Positions 45,115-55,832 of a stretch of 64,000 nucleotides of DNA are shown one piece after another; position 1 is the stretch's first letter; the number at the start of each line of letters is the position of its first letter. The notes beneath the pieces are model-generated. The model saw only the letters and a program-made list of their open reading frames with translations. It searched no databases and was not told the DNA's origin. This stretch comes from Lactifluus volemus (lineage: Eukaryota; Basidiomycota; Agaricomycetes; Russulales; Russulaceae), in the NCBI GenBank assembly GCA_022376515.1, contig WTXI01000017.1, positions 434,001 through 498,000 of the forward strand, read 5' to 3'. The position numbers and the translations under genes were made by a program.

Positions 45115-47101
45115 ATGGCAAATCCGCAGGATGACATGCATCAACTGAGCTCCACGGGTATGTTTACCTGTCCTTGGCCGTGTCCTCGTCACCAACGTGG
45201 ACTTTAGACTCTGGAGTCGCTGATAGCTCAGAATCCCTCTTCAAAATGTACTCCCAGATGGCAGAGAATGAACACAAAGAGACAGCCAAACGCTGGCAAA
45301 AAGATGCAGACGGCATTCTCATCTTCGTGAGTCCTTACTAGTACAATCACTTCACACGTCATGTCAGAAATGATAGACTGGCCTATTCTCTGCTGCTGTC
45401 GCGGTGTTGGTCGCGGTGACCATCCCCGACCTCAAGCAGCCAAACTCCCAGGATACCTCAGCATACTATCTCAGGAACATTTACTATCTGCTTCTCGCCG
45501 ATACCAACGGTTCTCATCCATCCATCCTTGATGTCTCTGTTGACCCACCGCCTCAACATCCCTTAAATTATGTCATATGGGTCAACTCACTCTGGCTCTT
45601 GAGTTTGGGTATTAGCCTTACCTCTGCCATGCTGGCGACAATATTACAACAATGTGCCCGTCGATACCTCCGGATTACTCAGAGGCCTCAATACAGTCCA
45701 CACGATGAGGCTCGGATGCGTGCATTCTTTGCCCGTGGCGTCGATTTGATGCGTTTTTCGTGGATGGTCGAAGCGATACCCTTCCTGATACACATTTCCC
45801 TCTTCCTATTCTTTTCCGGTCTTCTTGTGTATCTCTTCAATATCAACCACCACGTGTTCTACGCCGTAGTCGGGTGGATTGCGCTTTCTGCAACGCTATA
45901 CCTGGTGATCACACTTATCCCAACTTTCTGGCTCAATAGCCCATACCATGCTTCTCTTTCTCCAGTGGCCCTTTGGGCCTGTACCGCCATACCGCATGGG
46001 ATCTTCTTTGTTCTCTCCCGTCTTTCTCCCTGCCTTTGGCACCGGGCCCAAGATCTTGCAAAGCGACCACGAAGTTTGGAGAAGATGGCAGAAGTCCGTG
46101 TCCGGGATATAAAACTGACACCAGATATAGACGGCTTCATCCTGAAGTGGACATTTGATGCTCATTCATTGGCTTCGGACCATCAGCTGATTGAATTTCT
46201 TGAGAACCTCCTCAAGTTTGCTCGCTCAGACCGGATCGTACATGACCCTCAAAGTAGTTTCGCAACATTGCGCTCCAAGGAGTTCGGTTCAGCCATGGTG
46301 ACATTCTTGAATCGTACTTTGTCATCTGATTCAGTCGGCGATTCGGTCAAAATAGAGCGATTCTTACTGTGCGTGAAGGTTGCAGATGCAACTCATGCTA
46401 CAGCTTTAGGGGATCTACCTAACACGGTCCGGGATGTGGTACAAACAATTGAGGTTGGGCGTAAGCTCAGACCCCGGGATAATAACGACAAGGGGATTGG
46501 TTTGTGTGCACAAACTATTGTTGCCGGTATCATTGCGAAGGTCCCAGGCCAGGAAGGAAATGATGATTGGATTGGGCTCGCTGTAGACCAATTGGGCAAA
46601 TCGCAGGATGAAGTTCAACAATACCTCGAACATGGCAATAATAGCGTGTTACTTGCCAACTTGATTCACATCGCCCGTCAGATCCTCGATTCCTCTTCCG
46701 GCATAACTCAACATATGGCTGGCGATGCAGCATCGTACATTCTACGACTCGGACACGGATTGCCCGATGAATTTGACATACAAAGCACACTCCCTGAACT
46801 CCAACACAAATTTTGTGCCCTGTGGAATGAAATCAATGAAGAAGCAAACCGGAGCGGGGATTCAAGTGTCCCCCACTTTATTCTCTACCAACTTCGCAAA
46901 CATTTTAACGACTTACATCAAGGCACCGTGACGGATGACGCTCCGACATACAACATCCAAGATTTCACCACATCGTCGTATCCTTTTTGCAACAACCCGC
47001 AACATCTCCCCCCGGCCCAGACTATGCCAGCTCCACAACTCACGATAACTATCGACCCTGCACTTGATATACCACCCAACCTCTTGTCCCTCAATGAATG
47101 A
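45115..47101 (+). CDS. DUF6535 membrane protein, copy 2 (628 aa)
   Basis: Exons 45115-45157, 45208-45326, 45377-47101, in frame (629 codons with stop), with introns at the same two positions as copies 1 and 3. Signature: MYSQMAENEHKETAKRWQKD, ADGILIF|TGLFSAAVAVLVAV, WVNSLWLLSLGISLTSAML, ARMRAFFARGVDLMRFSWMV, LIHISLFLFFSGLLVYLFN and further hydrophobic helices. The C-terminal tail is shorter than in copies 1 and 3 and ends near DIPPNLLSLNE, so the Ser/Pro-rich extension is mostly absent. Function unknown; likely an integral membrane protein. Confidence 0.85.
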
Positions 47102-48141
47102 ATCTGACTGTCCTCCGCCCAGACGGGCAGATACTGGTGATGGTCAGTCGGAACGGTCACCCCCTAACATCGTCAGAAGTTTGGCATGACTCATTGATTG
47201 TCGTTGCAGGTCCTTGACGTACTCTTTTGTCCATCTGATACTCAGCATTCTCGTGGATAAATTTGATTCTGCCCAGTTGGAAGCATTTTTCCACAACGAA
47301 TTTTCGTAGGTTTCTTTAGAACCTTCAACAGATCGTGTTTGTTTTACTCACAGAGATCTCATTACTGGTTCAAGTTGTTATGTACTCTCTGCCCTCTATG
47401 ATCACACGTTTCGTTTCATGCTCCCTGTAGTGTCCAGGTCGTAAGCAGCCGATTTAGTAGTACAAACTAGTACAGCTACTGGCTGCCTTCTCAGAAGAGA
47501 GCTCCTTTAGTGTCAATTATAGTTTCCTTGCGCACATTCAGTTCTCATCGAAAAAAACCTGACAAGGTATAAAAATGGACGTATACATGGTTCAATTTGA
47601 GGTAAATGAGCAAAAGGTCCACCATGATAACATCACAGAGCCATGGCGCATTATGAAGCCTCTAAGTTGATCGCCATGAGGGACTGTCAGGGTGCTTGGG
47701 AGAAAGAGTTTGATGACATGTTATTCGGATAACTATGGTAATCGTAGTCACGTGGCATAGTTCGCCTTTGTCCGTTCCGCACTGTGTGTTATAAATGACG
47801 ACGGGGAATAAGGAGCATTGAGTGGTGATATGTGTTGGTTGAAAGGGTTGTGCTGCATGGACATCGAATTGCGACAGGGGCGTGTGCCAGTGACTCTGTG
47901 TTGTTGCCTTGACTGATCGCTTGTCGAAGTAGCAGTCTGTCAGTGAGGGAAAACCCCCGCACTTCCAGGCATTGGTTTCAAGAAGTCATCAGATAGTCAT
48001 CTCGGTGTGCATGAAGAGTGGTTCAACAAGTTCGATCTCAGAATGGTCACGACTATCAATACAAGTGTCAAGTAAACTTTGATGTTGTCACGCACCAACC
48101 AACGATCACCTGATTTCACGTGATTTCCTCGCCTCGTTCGA
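47102..48141. other. Decayed 3' flank of DUF6535 copy 2
   Basis: Shares scattered words with the flanks of copies 1 and 3. A short frame at about 47643-47732 (MAHYEASKLIAMRDCQGAWE...) resembles nothing known to me. No further gene. Confidence 0.3.
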
Positions 48142-48153
48142 GTCCAGGACTCG

Positions 48154-48155
<2 letters not shown>
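48142..48155. repeat. LINE target-site duplication, 3' side
   Basis: gtccaggactcgtc, repeated exactly at 55816-55829 on the other side of the LINE. Confidence 0.85.
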
Positions 48156-48187
<32 letters not shown>

Positions 48188-48367
48188 ACAAGCGATGTAT
48201 TAGGTAGACGAAGATAGTAACTATGTTACCTAACAGCTCTAACCTAATGCGCTGAAGCGGGCCGTAGTGGTCCGGGCTCGGAGGGAGGGCAAAAAATGCT
48301 TTTACGCACACCCCTGGTACGGGGTAGTGTGGGGCTCAGGAGGCGGTATTTCCGCGTTTACTACCCA

Positions 48368-51300
48368 CTAAAAAACCTCATCTCGAGTTATCCAGTCTGG
48401 ATGTAGTTCCTGGTATTTCTTTGCAAGGGCGTCTTCCCAGGTCGTTTTAACCCTTGTTATCGCTGATTTTGTTCTTAAGATTTTTGTCGCCGCTATCTTA
48501 TCATCGGCTAGCCTCTTGTTGATGGTATTTCTCCAGCGTCTTCTTATATCCTCGCGGGAGTGGTGAGTGTCTTGGATTACTCTTTCGCAGCGTAGGACCC
48601 ATATTAGGTGGGTTGCTTCTGACCATAGGATTTGTAGGAGTCTGGTCGCCCCTCGTTGGGATCGTGTGGCTGGGGAGTCCCGGGTCTGGGGTTCCGTGAG
48701 GGGGAGGGAGAGTAGTCCGCATCCTAGGGTGGTTCCTAGGGATACTTGGGGCCATGTTTGGTCTTCATATGGCCATATGCTTCGGGCTAGTGTCCAGACT
48801 TGTTGTCTCGTTGGGTGGGGGCATTCGGTGAGTATATGGTTCATCGATTCTTCTGTGCCGCATGTTGAGCATGACGCTCGTTCTTCCATGTTGTTTATGT
48901 GCGACCAGTATCCTCCGATTTTGTGGGTACCGTGTATTGCGTTGAATAGGAATTGTCCAATCTTTTGGCGTATGGGTCTTTTGTATGTGCTTTCCCATAT
49001 TGTTTGGTCTTTCTCGAGCTTACCGGTGAATTCGTTTAGGTCTTGTCTGATTTTTTCTAGGTTGGTTGTCGTCGTCTTTCTCTTGGGCGGGGGTTTACGT
49101 TCCTTGATTCCTTTGTAGGCTATTGCTTGGGATATCTTGGATAGTTTGGCTCCTTGGACATCAAATTTTTCTGGGATCTCTAGGGATATCGTGTCCGGGG
49201 TGTTTTTATTCATCCCTTCCTTGGCTAGCTCGTCGCTTCTCTCGTTTCCTTGTTCTCCGTTGTGGCCCTTGACCCATTGAAAGTCTGTTGTGGCGGTGCG
49301 TGCTCTCAGTAGGTAGGCAGCTCGCTTGAACCATGCGCTGTTCTTGACGCCTATCCAACCTCTGTCTTCCCATGTTTCTAGGTGTGTTGTGAGGCCGTCG
49401 ATGGCGTATTTCGAGTCCGATTTGATGAGGATTGGGACGTAGTTCGGCGTTTCTTCTACAGCTTTAATTATCGCTGCTAGTTCTCCTATTTGGTTCGATT
49501 GTTCATGACCTGGGACTTTAATGGCTTTGTTTTGTTCGTTTCTTTCTCCTCGCCATATGCCGGCACCACATTGCGCGTTTGCTTTCCCATTGTTTTTGCA
49601 TGCTCCGTCTGTGTATATTGTGGTGAGTTCGTTTGCAAGTTCGATTCCTTGGGCTCCTTGTTGGCGTGTTGCGGGGGAGTTGGAGAGTTTTTGTGGGTCG
49701 ACGAAGATTCTGAACCCATCTGCTAGGCTGCCTTTTGTGGTTATTGAGGGATTGAAGGTTATCTTGCCATTGGTGCGTTGTGCTTCTTTGTTCTTTCGTT
49801 TCCTTCTTCTGGTGAGGGATAGGTCGTCTATATTGTTTTGGAGTGCTGGCTGATATTTGGGTGTTATTTTGTTTAGACGTCTTTGTGCTTCCGTTGCGCA
49901 TTTCTGTGGGTTTTCGCAGCCTCTTGCGCGATCTAGGTCGCAGTCGTCGCAGTGACAGAAGAATAGTGGTATGTGCGTGTTTCTCCAGTGACTGCGTAAT
50001 CTTTGGGTGGTTTTTATCAGGTCTCCTACTTTGTTTGAGGCGTGGTTTTCTATTAGGCATCTTGAGGTGGGGTTTTGTGGGGTTCTTGTGGTGTCTCTCT
50101 GGTGGAACCACGCTGGGAGCTGTTCCTTTAGGTCTTGGGACAGGTTTGGGGGGGCGAAGGTGACGTTGTATTTCTTTGCCGTTTTGAGGAGGGTTAAGGT
50201 GTCTTTGTCTAGGGATTCCGTCCTTTTTCCTTGGAGGGGGGGTTTCCAGGCTTGGAGGAAGGGGTTTATTATGGCCTTCCTTGGGATCGATTTTGGGGCG
50301 GTGTTGTTGATCAGTATGTCTGTCGCCAGTGCCCACAATGGTCTGGAGTCCGATAGGTTCAGGTAACTCTTGAGCCACATGACGTTTATGGCTTCGTTTC
50401 TTGTTTTCAGGTCTAGTATTTGGAGGCCGCCTTCTAGTTGTATGTCTCGGAGGATGTCTTTCGCTATGCGTGGGGCGTTGTCTTCCCATATTAGATGGTC
50501 TATCTCCTTTGATAGGGATTCTAGGATGTGGTTCGGCATGCCTTGGGCTTTTGTGAGGAACTGGGTTCTGGCACCTATGACGGCTTGGGCTATCGTCTTT
50601 TTTCCTTGTCTGGTTGGGTGTGCTGTTTTCCATCTGTTGAGTTCGCTTCGTATCTTATCTAGGACCGGTTCCCATGGCTTCGCGTCGTCAGTGTCGTAGC
50701 CGATCCAGGCTCCTAGGGATCTTATGGCTTCGCCTGTTTTGGCTATGTGTATGTTCGGGTTGATGGGGCTTTGGTCTGGGGACAGTGTTCGTTCTCTGGT
50801 GACTCTATTGCGGTGTTCCTCTGTTCCGATCGGTAGGATTTCTGTTTTTTCTTTATTGAACTTCGCTCCCGAGGATTTGCACCATTGGTCTAGGGTGTTT
50901 TGTAGTTCTTCGAAGCTGTCGCTCTCCCTGAGGTATACGACCGCGTCGTCAGCGAAGAGGTTGACGATTAGCGGGGAGGGGGCGTTTGGGATTTCGAAGC
51001 CCTTGAGGGATGTGTGGTTGCGTATCATGCAAGCCATAGGTTCTATCGCCAGGTCGAAGAGGAAGCAGGATAGGGGGTCACCCTGTCTGACGCCTCTCGT
51101 GACTTGGTATGGATCGCTCATTTTTCCGTTGATGGCTACTGTTGTTTTCGCGTTTTCGTACAGGGATTTCACTGTATTTCTGAAGCGGGTTGGTATATTG
51201 AAGGCCTCTAGGGTATTCCAAAGGTATGTGTGTATTATTTTATCGTAGGCTTTTTCTTGGTCTAATGCAATTACCGCTCCGTTTTCTTTCGTCATCTCTG

Positions 51301-53707
51301 CGTATTTTGTCATGACCTTCGTTAGTCTTATATGGTCGAATATGGATCTCCCTGGTATGAAACCGGCTTGATCGATGTGGATCAAGGGGCCTATTTTGGT
51401 CGTGAGTTGGAGCGCTAGAGTTTTGGTGAGTAACTTGTAGTCTGTGTTCAGTAGCGTGATTGGGCGGTAGTTCTCAATTGCCGTTCTATCTTTCTTTTTG
51501 TAGATGGGGCACATCCAGCCGTCGGCGAAGTTACTACGAGGGTCTACGCCATGGGATTGTATGTCTTGGAAGATTAGGGTGAGTGTCTTTATTATGTTAA
51601 AACCTGGTTTGCGGAGTTTTTTGGTATGCTCATATTTTTTGTTTAGTGTTTTCCATAGTTCACTCGGACATCCGTCTAGGCCGGTTGCGGAACCGTTTTT
51701 CGCTTTCCTTAGGGCTAGCTCCACGTCTTCTTGTGTGATGCCTTTTTGTAGGGCTATCGCGTCGGGTGGTTGCAGTTTTTGCGAGGTGGGAATGTTTCGT
51801 AGGATTTTCATCTCGGCTTCGCGTTTCTCTGTATTGTCGTTGAAGTGGTGGATGTCTTTGGATTGGAGTTGTTCATGATAGTTTCTCGCTAGTGATGCCA
51901 TCTTTTTGGAATTAGTCTCGAAGTGGCGTGGCGCTGTGTCATTGTATTGCAGGCGGATGATAGTGGATTTGGGGGGTTTTGCTTTGAGGATGTTGGCCCA
52001 GGTTGTTCCTAATTTCTCTCCGTGTAAAGTAATTTTCGTGTTAAGTTTCGCTCTCTGATTCGCGCTATTGAGGCGTTCGAGGTGCGATATTCTGTTGGCG
52101 AGGAGCGCTTCCTCCCATTGTAGCTTAGGGTTTTCGTTGAACTCCTCGTTTTGGAGTATACTCTCTCTGTCTTGGTTGAGGTTTTTTATCTTAGAGTTTC
52201 TTTTGTGGACAGCAATGCAGGTGGAGAATTTTGCTAGGTTCGTAATGTCGTTTTTGAATTGAAACCATAGAGTTTGCGCGTTGTCGGATTCTCTGTTTAG
52301 TTGGTCTAAGTTTTCGAGTTTATTTTCTAGTTGTTTGCCTTTTCTCTCAATTCTATCCATCAGTTTCTTGTCGTTGAGGGCCGATAGTGGCCATGTCCAT
52401 CTACCGCTGCCGATATGGGTCGCGTTCTTGGGGGCAAAGCGTACTGAGACCATCCAATGGTCTGTTGGGACTGAGCTTGGGCCGATGTTCCAGTCGAAGG
52501 TGTGCTTGGCTTTTTGTTTTGCGACGTATATCCTATCGAGTCTAGATTTGATTTGTATCTCGTTATGGGTGACGCGATATGTGTATTCTCTCGTTTTTGG
52601 GAAGTCGTGTCTCCATTGGTCGATAATCTCAAGTCTCTGTCTCATGGTTCTTAGGGCTTCTGTGGCTTTAACGTCGTCTAGCTTTGCAGGGGCTCTGTCT
52701 ATTGGATCCTCTGTTAGGTTGAAGTCTCCGAGCATGAAGTCCGGTTTTGGTAGGCGGAGGCGGTTGCGTTGTGCTTCGATTTCGTGCCAGAACTGTTCGT
52801 GTTCTGTTCTTTTATTTGGAGCGTAGATGTTTATTAGTTTCGTCTCTTCTAGGTCGCTCCACTTGATCTTAAGGTAGTGCGCGCGGCCTGGGACTAGGGT
52901 GCGTGTTTCTATGGAGTGGGTATCTATTAGGTCTTTGTTTATTACGAAGGCTACTCCGGCTGTTGCTCTCGGTGAGTTTTCATTTCCTGTGTTGAGTATT
53001 TGCAGTCTTTTGCGGAAAATTTCTTGGATTTCTGCTGCAAGGGCCTCATCTAGGTGAGTTTCTTGTAGTGCAAGGATGCCTATGCGCTCTTTTTTTATTG
53101 TAGAGTTTATTTCTGACCATTTCTCAAATTTGTTTCTATTCTCAGTGTGGGTATGTAGGCCATTCATGTTAAGTGAGGCTATCTTAATGTTCGCTCTCTT
53201 CCTCATTCCTTTCTTAGGGGGTGGGGTTGGTTGTGTTGGTTCGTTGGTGTTTGGTTGTGGAGTTGTGTTCGCTTCGCGGGGCTGGTGCGTGGGTTTTCGG
53301 CTTATTTTGTTGGGGGGTTGTCTTCCCTGGCGCGGGTTTTGTTGTCTAGGAGTAGGGGGGTGGCGTTGGGGTGTGTTGGTTCTGTGGTCTGGTGCGTGGA
53401 GGGTTGGGGGGTCAGGTGTCGTGTGCGTTCTGTGGGGAAGGTGCGTTTGTTGCCTTTGGCTTCTTTTTCCTTCCGTTCTGTATGGGTGGGTTGGTCTCAT
53501 GGTCAGGTTCTGGGTTTCGTGGTTACGGGTGTGGCAGGTGACTCTGTGTGGGAGGCCCGATGTTGTGGGGTTGTCGCCCCTTAGGGTTGTGGTCTTTGTC
53601 GCGTGGTGTTCGCGAGGAGGGTTGTCGGCCTCTGGGGACTCAGTCTGGTGTGTTACTGGTCTAGGTTTATTTGTGAGGTGGTTATGTTGGGTTGGGAGAG
53701 GTGGCAT
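48368..53707 (-). CDS. LINE ORF2: endonuclease, reverse transcriptase, RNase H (1779 aa)
   Basis: Carries out target-primed reverse transcription. The first about 170 residues are Pro/Thr/His-rich linker. The APE endonuclease follows (IKIASLNMNGLH, ILALQETHLDE, YAPNKR, MLGDFNLTEDPIDRAPAK, SRLDRIYV, PTDHWMVSV). The RT has NYRPITLLNTDYKLLTK, QAGFIPGRSIFDHI, VIALDQEKAYDK, TRGVRQGDPLSCFLFDL and the catalytic FADDAVVYL. The RNase H has IYTDGACKNNGKA, SDSKYAIDGL and VKGHNGEQGNERSDELAKEG. A C-terminal CCHC-type motif CSTCGTEESMNHILTECPHP precedes the end. All catalytic residues I can see are in place, so it could be active. Confidence 0.93.
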   Translation of the reverse strand: MPPLPTQHNHLTNKPRPVTHQTESPEADNPPREHHATKTTTLRGDNPTTSGLPHRVTCHTRNHETQNLTMRPTHPYRTEGKRSQRQQTHLPHRTHTTPDPPTLHAPDHRTNTPQRHPPTPRQQNPRQGRQPPNKISRKPTHQPREANTTPQPNTNEPTQPTPPPKKGMRKRANIKIASLNMNGLHTHTENRNKFEKWSEINSTIKKERIGILALQETHLDEALAAEIQEIFRKRLQILNTGNENSPRATAGVAFVINKDLIDTHSIETRTLVPGRAHYLKIKWSDLEETKLINIYAPNKRTEHEQFWHEIEAQRNRLRLPKPDFMLGDFNLTEDPIDRAPAKLDDVKATEALRTMRQRLEIIDQWRHDFPKTREYTYRVTHNEIQIKSRLDRIYVAKQKAKHTFDWNIGPSSVPTDHWMVSVRFAPKNATHIGSGRWTWPLSALNDKKLMDRIERKGKQLENKLENLDQLNRESDNAQTLWFQFKNDITNLAKFSTCIAVHKRNSKIKNLNQDRESILQNEEFNENPKLQWEEALLANRISHLERLNSANQRAKLNTKITLHGEKLGTTWANILKAKPPKSTIIRLQYNDTAPRHFETNSKKMASLARNYHEQLQSKDIHHFNDNTEKREAEMKILRNIPTSQKLQPPDAIALQKGITQEDVELALRKAKNGSATGLDGCPSELWKTLNKKYEHTKKLRKPGFNIIKTLTLIFQDIQSHGVDPRSNFADGWMCPIYKKKDRTAIENYRPITLLNTDYKLLTKTLALQLTTKIGPLIHIDQAGFIPGRSIFDHIRLTKVMTKYAEMTKENGAVIALDQEKAYDKIIHTYLWNTLEAFNIPTRFRNTVKSLYENAKTTVAINGKMSDPYQVTRGVRQGDPLSCFLFDLAIEPMACMIRNHTSLKGFEIPNAPSPLIVNLFADDAVVYLRESDSFEELQNTLDQWCKSSGAKFNKEKTEILPIGTEEHRNRVTRERTLSPDQSPINPNIHIAKTGEAIRSLGAWIGYDTDDAKPWEPVLDKIRSELNRWKTAHPTRQGKKTIAQAVIGARTQFLTKAQGMPNHILESLSKEIDHLIWEDNAPRIAKDILRDIQLEGGLQILDLKTRNEAINVMWLKSYLNLSDSRPLWALATDILINNTAPKSIPRKAIINPFLQAWKPPLQGKRTESLDKDTLTLLKTAKKYNVTFAPPNLSQDLKEQLPAWFHQRDTTRTPQNPTSRCLIENHASNKVGDLIKTTQRLRSHWRNTHIPLFFCHCDDCDLDRARGCENPQKCATEAQRRLNKITPKYQPALQNNIDDLSLTRRRKRKNKEAQRTNGKITFNPSITTKGSLADGFRIFVDPQKLSNSPATRQQGAQGIELANELTTIYTDGACKNNGKANAQCGAGIWRGERNEQNKAIKVPGHEQSNQIGELAAIIKAVEETPNYVPILIKSDSKYAIDGLTTHLETWEDRGWIGVKNSAWFKRAAYLLRARTATTDFQWVKGHNGEQGNERSDELAKEGMNKNTPDTISLEIPEKFDVQGAKLSKISQAIAYKGIKERKPPPKRKTTTTNLEKIRQDLNEFTGKLEKDQTIWESTYKRPIRQKIGQFLFNAIHGTHKIGGYWSHINNMEERASCSTCGTEESMNHILTECPHPTRQQVWTLARSIWPYEDQTWPQVSLGTTLGCGLLSLPLTEPQTRDSPATRSQRGATRLLQILWSEATHLIWVLRCERVIQDTHHSREDIRRRWRNTINKRLADDKIAATKILRTKSAITRVKTTWEDALAKKYQELHPDWITRDEVF

Positions 53708-53927
53708 CCCGGTGTATAGGTTGGGGTGGGTATTATTTAGGGTAGTGCAATGGCGTGAACTGTTGATTTTCGGTTGGGTAGGTTTTTGGGGTTTCGGTAA
53801 TTCGCGTGTGTGTGCCTTAGAGCTCTGGGTGGGTCGTGTTTGTGCGTAGGGAAGAACTGAGTTGTGGTTGTTATTGGGCTATATACGTTTTACTAGGTAG
53901 TTAAGAGCTGAATTCTATGGAAGGTTT

Positions 53928-55354
53928 TTAATACGGGTTGGCTCTGTATCCTCCTCTTTTGGGGGTGGGTCTCCTGGCGCGGGATGGTTCGGAGTAGGGG
54001 AGGGACCGTCTCGCGCGGGTGGGGCGATCGCTTTGGTGTCTGTTTTCGACTTGGATGGTTCTCGTTGCTTGTCTCCATCCGGGTATTTTAGGGAAGGGGC
54101 ACAGGCCCAGCGGGTGGTCTTTGCCGTGGCAGAGGGGGCAGTAAAAGCCGTCCACTTTGACTGTGGCATTTCCTAGCGTGGGGGATATGTAGCTGCGGTT
54201 GCGGAAGAAGTTGCAGGTATTCATCCATATTTCGACGGAGGTGAGTAGGGAGCTGTTTGTGTAGATGTTGAAGTGCGGGTCGTCGCGTCCGCCTTCTTGT
54301 TTGATGTCTACTCGCTTTATCTGTATGGATTCGACGAAATTTACTATTTCTTGGCTGAGGAGGTTGCTGAACTGTGCTGGGAACTTAGAAACGATTCCGT
54401 CGAAGAAGGCGATGGAGGAGGAGTCTTTCCAGGTGTCTAGGACTAGGTTTTTGATGTTTTCTTCTGAGCTGGTTGCGATGCCTCTTAGAGTGAAGAGGTA
54501 CGAGGGTCTCCCTACTGGGAAGGGGATCGCTTCAAAGGTGATATTAGGGCCAGCCCAAACTTTCCTTCCGGTGAGGAGTAGGGCGTCGTTGGTGGAGATG
54601 CCGTGTATTAGGAACGCCATCGGCTGCTTCGCTTTATAGTGTGCTTTGGAGTCTTTGGTGGGTTTTCCAATGGACACCTGGGTGGCCTCCGTGATCTCCT
54701 TGATTGCTGTTAGGAGGTCGTTTGCGATTTCGTTGTGATTCCCTACAGTGTGGACTTGGGTACCGAAGGGACGTGCTAGGATTTTACCCGTTGATTGTTT
54801 ATCTGTCCAGGCTTTGATCTGGTCTCGTGGGATGTCTTCTAGGGGGCCCATTGGATGTAGGTCGTGAATGTCTGGCATCACCGTGTCCAGGAATCGATCT
54901 CTCGGGTGGAATTCCTTTGTCTCGTGGGGGGGTTTGGGTCGCTACCGGATAGAGCTGCTAGTCTGGCTAGCATCTCTTCGTTTTTAGGGTCGGCTGGGTT
55001 CTCTAAGGGGGGGGCTGGCTGGGTTGGTATTTCGGTTGTTTGGCGTCTTTTGGGGGTGGTGGGGAGTTCCCCGTCTAGGGCCATGTCTGGGAGGGGGGGC
55101 GGGTGTTCTGGGGACTGGGAGTCTTTCTTTGGGGTGTGCTTCCTTAGGAGGGCTTCGGCGCATGGGGAGGGGGGTTGGGGTGGGGAGTTGCTACCTGTTT
55201 CTCTGAGGAAGTGCGTTGTGTGGATCGTGTAGGGTTGCTGGGGGTGGGGGGGGTGTTCATGTGGTCTTTTTGGGGTTTGTTCCGAGAGGGATTCAGAGAG
55301 GGCTCTCTTTCGTATTTGGGGTTGGTCTATGAGGGGGGGTGTAGTGTTTTCCAT
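53928..55354 (-). CDS. LINE ORF1 (Gag-like RNA-binding protein), one frame break
   Basis: Sense starts at 55354 (MENTTPPLIDQPQIRKRAL), a Pro-rich basic N-terminal part, and continues in the other frame from about 54925 (HPRDRFLDTVMPDIHDLHPM) through a globular middle to the zinc knuckle CPLCHGKDHPLGLCPFP, stopping at 53928. The frames meet at the C7 run (G7 on plus, 54926-54932); eight Cs would join them. That is a single-base difference in a homopolymer, so it may be a consensus error, a lesion, or a programmed shift. ORF1 binds the element RNA to form the transposition particle. Confidence 0.8.
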
Positions 55355-55815
55355 GTTGGCTAAGGGTTGGGGCGGGGGGGGGCAGGGCTATTGTCGCGTT
55401 TGTGTGCTGTCAGGGGCGGGTTGTTGCCGTTTTGGCAGATGTACCTTATTTTCCAGGGGGTTGGGATTCGGGTTTGTGTTGGGGGGGTTGTGGGCGGTTT
55501 CCTTGGGGGGGTGGCTTGGAGCTCGAGCGTACAGTATTTATGATATTTATTACTATGGGGGGTTACTACAGGCGGTTTTTTTAATGTTTAGGTTATGGTT
55601 ATGGGTTTATGTTTGGTTGTTTGGGTGTTCTGAGTGGTCTCCCGTGTGTGTCTCTTGGGTCTGAGAGTGTTTTAGGTTTATTTGTTTCTGGAGTGGTCGT
55701 CTCCTGGGGGGGCGGGTTTGGTCTCCGAGAGTGAGTTGTGCTCTTCCTCAACCTTGCCCTCGCCGAAGCGAGGGATTGCCAAACCATGGTGGTGGTTTGG
55801 TTTCAAGGTCCCCCC

Positions 55816-55829
55816 GTCCAGGACTCGTC
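55816..55829. repeat. LINE target-site duplication, 5' side
   Basis: gtccaggactcgtc, an exact match to 48142-48155. Its last bases overlap the 10-bp duplication of the adjacent TIR element. Confidence 0.85.
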
Positions 55830-55832
55830 GCT

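Larger units (their letters stand above)
48156..55815 (-). mobile_element. Full-length LINE (Tad-like non-LTR retrotransposon), about 7.7 kb
   Basis: The element lies on the minus strand between exact 14-bp target-site duplications. Its 3' end is a poly(A) tail, seen as a run of about 31 T from 48156 on the plus strand. From its own 5' end: about 460 bp of C-rich 5' UTR, ORF1 with a zinc knuckle, a 220-bp gap, ORF2 (endonuclease, RT, RNase H), and a 180-bp 3' UTR. ORF2 is uninterrupted and ORF1 has one single-base discontinuity. The presence of an APE-type endonuclease plus an RNase H domain in a fungus fits the Tad/I group; the clade was not tested by phylogeny. Confidence 0.92.

Noticed and set aside
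48156..48186. Long T run as a low-complexity repeat
   Set aside because: Explained as the poly(A) tail of the minus-strand LINE.
49518..50633. 371-aa minus-strand frame overlapping LINE ORF2
   Set aside because: It is a shifted reading of ORF2 with biased Pro/Arg/Lys composition; ORF2 carries clear catalytic motifs in the other frame.
53076..53849. 257-aa plus-strand frame rich in Trp, Gly, Val and Cys
   Set aside because: Antisense shadow of the Pro/Thr/His-rich start of LINE ORF2.
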